64,000 nucleotides of DNA from Hirudo medicinalis (lineage: Eukaryota > Annelida > Clitellata > Hirudinida > Hirudinidae), in the NCBI GenBank assembly GCA_011800805.1, contig MPNW01000129.1, positions 38,044 through 102,043 of the forward strand. Direction: 5' to 3'. The notes under the pieces are model-generated. The model was given only the letters and a program-made list of their open reading frames with translations. It did not search any database and was not told where the DNA came from. Shown piece after piece: positions 62,656-64,000 of this stretch. The position numbers were made by a program, and so were the translations under genes. Positions within the stretch are counted from its first letter, which is position 1, and every line of letters begins with the position of its first letter.

Positions 62656-63119
62656 CTAAACTTGAAAGTTGGACAGGAGAGTATTCGATTCTTCAGAGCC
62701 GAATTCTTTCTTCTTCAATCTTGTCCTTCCCGCCACGCACCACGCGCTCCTGCAGTTCATGTAGTTCATTAGACGACGTCTGCGATAAAAAAAATCACAA
62801 TTTTTGAAAAAAAAAACATTTTGGAATTGTCGATTTTCTTACAAGTTTGTTAAAGTAATTTGAATACTTCTCTACACGATAAGAAACTTATTTTTTAAAT
62901 TATGATTGATTAAAAATATAAAAGCAATGAAAATTTGCTGTCCATATTATCAACTAAAGTTCGAGAACCTGCAGCTAATTAAGAGTACAATGAAAATGGA
63001 CAGAAGAGTGAAGGCTGCAAGTATGGAGAGCAGAAGTATTGCATGCTTGCTGGTTGGGTGGTGATGATATTCAGACCACGAAAATGCCCCCAGGCTGGCC
63101 TTTCTAGGTATCATGAGAT
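62656..63119 (-). CDS. 3' end of another single-pass membrane protein gene
   Basis: Two exons. 62969-63119 (CAACAG acceptor, GTTCTC donor) encodes a short juxtamembrane segment and a clear helix, HAILLLSILAAFTLLSIFIV, followed by LLISC. 62656-62779 (ATCGCAG acceptor) encodes a basic then acidic tail containing RTRLKKKEFGSEES and ending LLSNFQV before TAG. The exon phases (1 in, 2 out, tail in phase 2) equal those of the array genes, and the spacing to gene A (1.5 kb) fits the array. The tail lacks the YG-x-K-I motif and is longer (about 40 residues). It is either a diverged array member or an unrelated type I protein. No ectodomain exon is visible up to base 64000. Confidence 0.55.
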
Positions 63120-64000
63120 CTGTTGGAATCAGGCAAGTGAAAGTAAGTATCTATTTATTCAAGCTTTGCTTTAAATGATTCTTAAATTATACTTTGAGTA
63201 ATTTTAACCTATTCGAAGTATGGTTTTCATTTACTCAGAATAAGTCTGTGGCACTTGTAAATCGCCAATTATTTCATTAGCATCATTCATGCATCCTAAT
63301 GAATGACAAACGGTCGTATAAGAATGGTAGCTAATTAAATTCATAAATCCAACATCACCATCAAAATTATCTTAAGAATCGATATTACTTTATGATGACA
63401 TTACTTTAGCAGTCTTGCTTATTAAATCTCTATCTACGAATGATGATTATCAAACATGCAAGATTTCCAAAATTAATATTCCTAGAACTAATAACTACGT
63501 GCACACTGAATTGATGGGGTAGGGAAGAAATGTAAACCAATTAGCTAATTTTATTAGTTAATTGAAAAAAACCTTTCGCTTTGGACAAGTCATTTGAAAA
63601 TCCTGGTCGATAATCTCTTGCTGCAATGCCTGTTTGTTGCATTACGTGGAGTAATTAAAATTGAAATTATATTATTATTTATGACATATTATTTTATTAT
63701 ATATTATTTATGATATATTATTTTATTATAAATTATTTATTATATATTATTTTATTACAAATTTTTTATCATATGTTATTTATATAGCGCCACATGCATA
63801 GCGTCAGAGGCGCTGAGGTAATCATTTATATAGCGCTCCTTCCCAAGGGCTGGGTTGTAAACACGACACATTACGACTGTTGACATTACCACACATTACC
63901 ACCGCATTCAGGAACGGAATCCTGCAAGCCAATAATTACAATGCGATGAATGGCGGTTAATAAAATTAAAATTTATATTTTAACGGATAACGATTTAATA
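63120..64000. other. Right end of window: AT-rich DNA and repeats
   Basis: Presumed intron of the gene ending at 62656. It holds a TATTATTTTATTA tract (63671-63780) and a SINE-like copy, but no recognisable exon. Confidence 0.5.
63778..63905 (-). repeat. SINE-like repeat family copy (reverse, with partial tandem)
   Basis: ATTTATATAGCGC occurs twice (63778-63791 and 63826-63838), followed by CCAAGGGCTGGGTTGTAAACA and GACACATTACGACTGTTG. This is the reverse complement of the 13587/44030 family. Confidence 0.75.

Overview
The window is animal nuclear DNA: AT-rich, intron-dense, full of trinucleotide microsatellites, with degenerate non-LTR retrotransposon pieces and one sequencing gap (56840-57053). 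Protein similarities are metazoan (calsyntenin, ABCA transporter, WSC, EGF and F5/8C-like domains). I infer a lophotrochozoan draft genome, most likely an annelid such as a leech. The species is not provable from the sequence alone.

Layout. (1) 40-3197, minus strand: five exons of a calsyntenin gene whose two ends are not visible. (2) 3.2-11.3 kb: a microsatellite and minisatellite field around one plus-strand two-exon gene of unknown function (7445-9405). (3) 11.4-61.1 kb: the main content, a head-to-tail tandem array, all on the minus strand. It holds seven near-complete paralogous genes plus one remnant. Each gene is 4.3-8.5 kb and neighbours are only 0.8-1.3 kb apart. (4) 62656-63119: the last two exons of another minus-strand single-pass membrane protein. 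It has the same exon phases but a different cytoplasmic tail.

Array genes (called A to G from right to left, plus remnant H) share one plan: signal peptide exon; an F5/8C-like or F-type-lectin-like domain split over two exons; two WSC domains, each split over two exons; a six-cysteine module; one to five EGF or calcium-binding EGF exons; a transmembrane exon; and a tiny last exon with a short tail, usually starting YG-x-K-I. I rebuilt these exon by exon from splice sites and reading phase; they are far shorter than the usual ORF cut-off and fragmentary if only long ORFs are read. Almost all domain junctions are phase 1. Blocks of exon plus intron are nearly identical between particular paralogues, which suggests gene conversion or unequal crossing-over. 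All seven starts share a proximal block, TGACG (or TAACG) followed by an AT-rich forkhead- or TATA-like stretch 14-30 bases from the ATG.

Mobile DNA lies mainly in array introns. Four LINE fragments are all antisense to the host genes. There are several small inverted-repeat elements and a dispersed SINE-like family ending in GGCGCTATATAAATGG. One repeat-flanked segment (27571-28222) carries a perfect heat-shock-element array and a TATA box. An ABCA transporter exon lies alone in the last intron of gene D.
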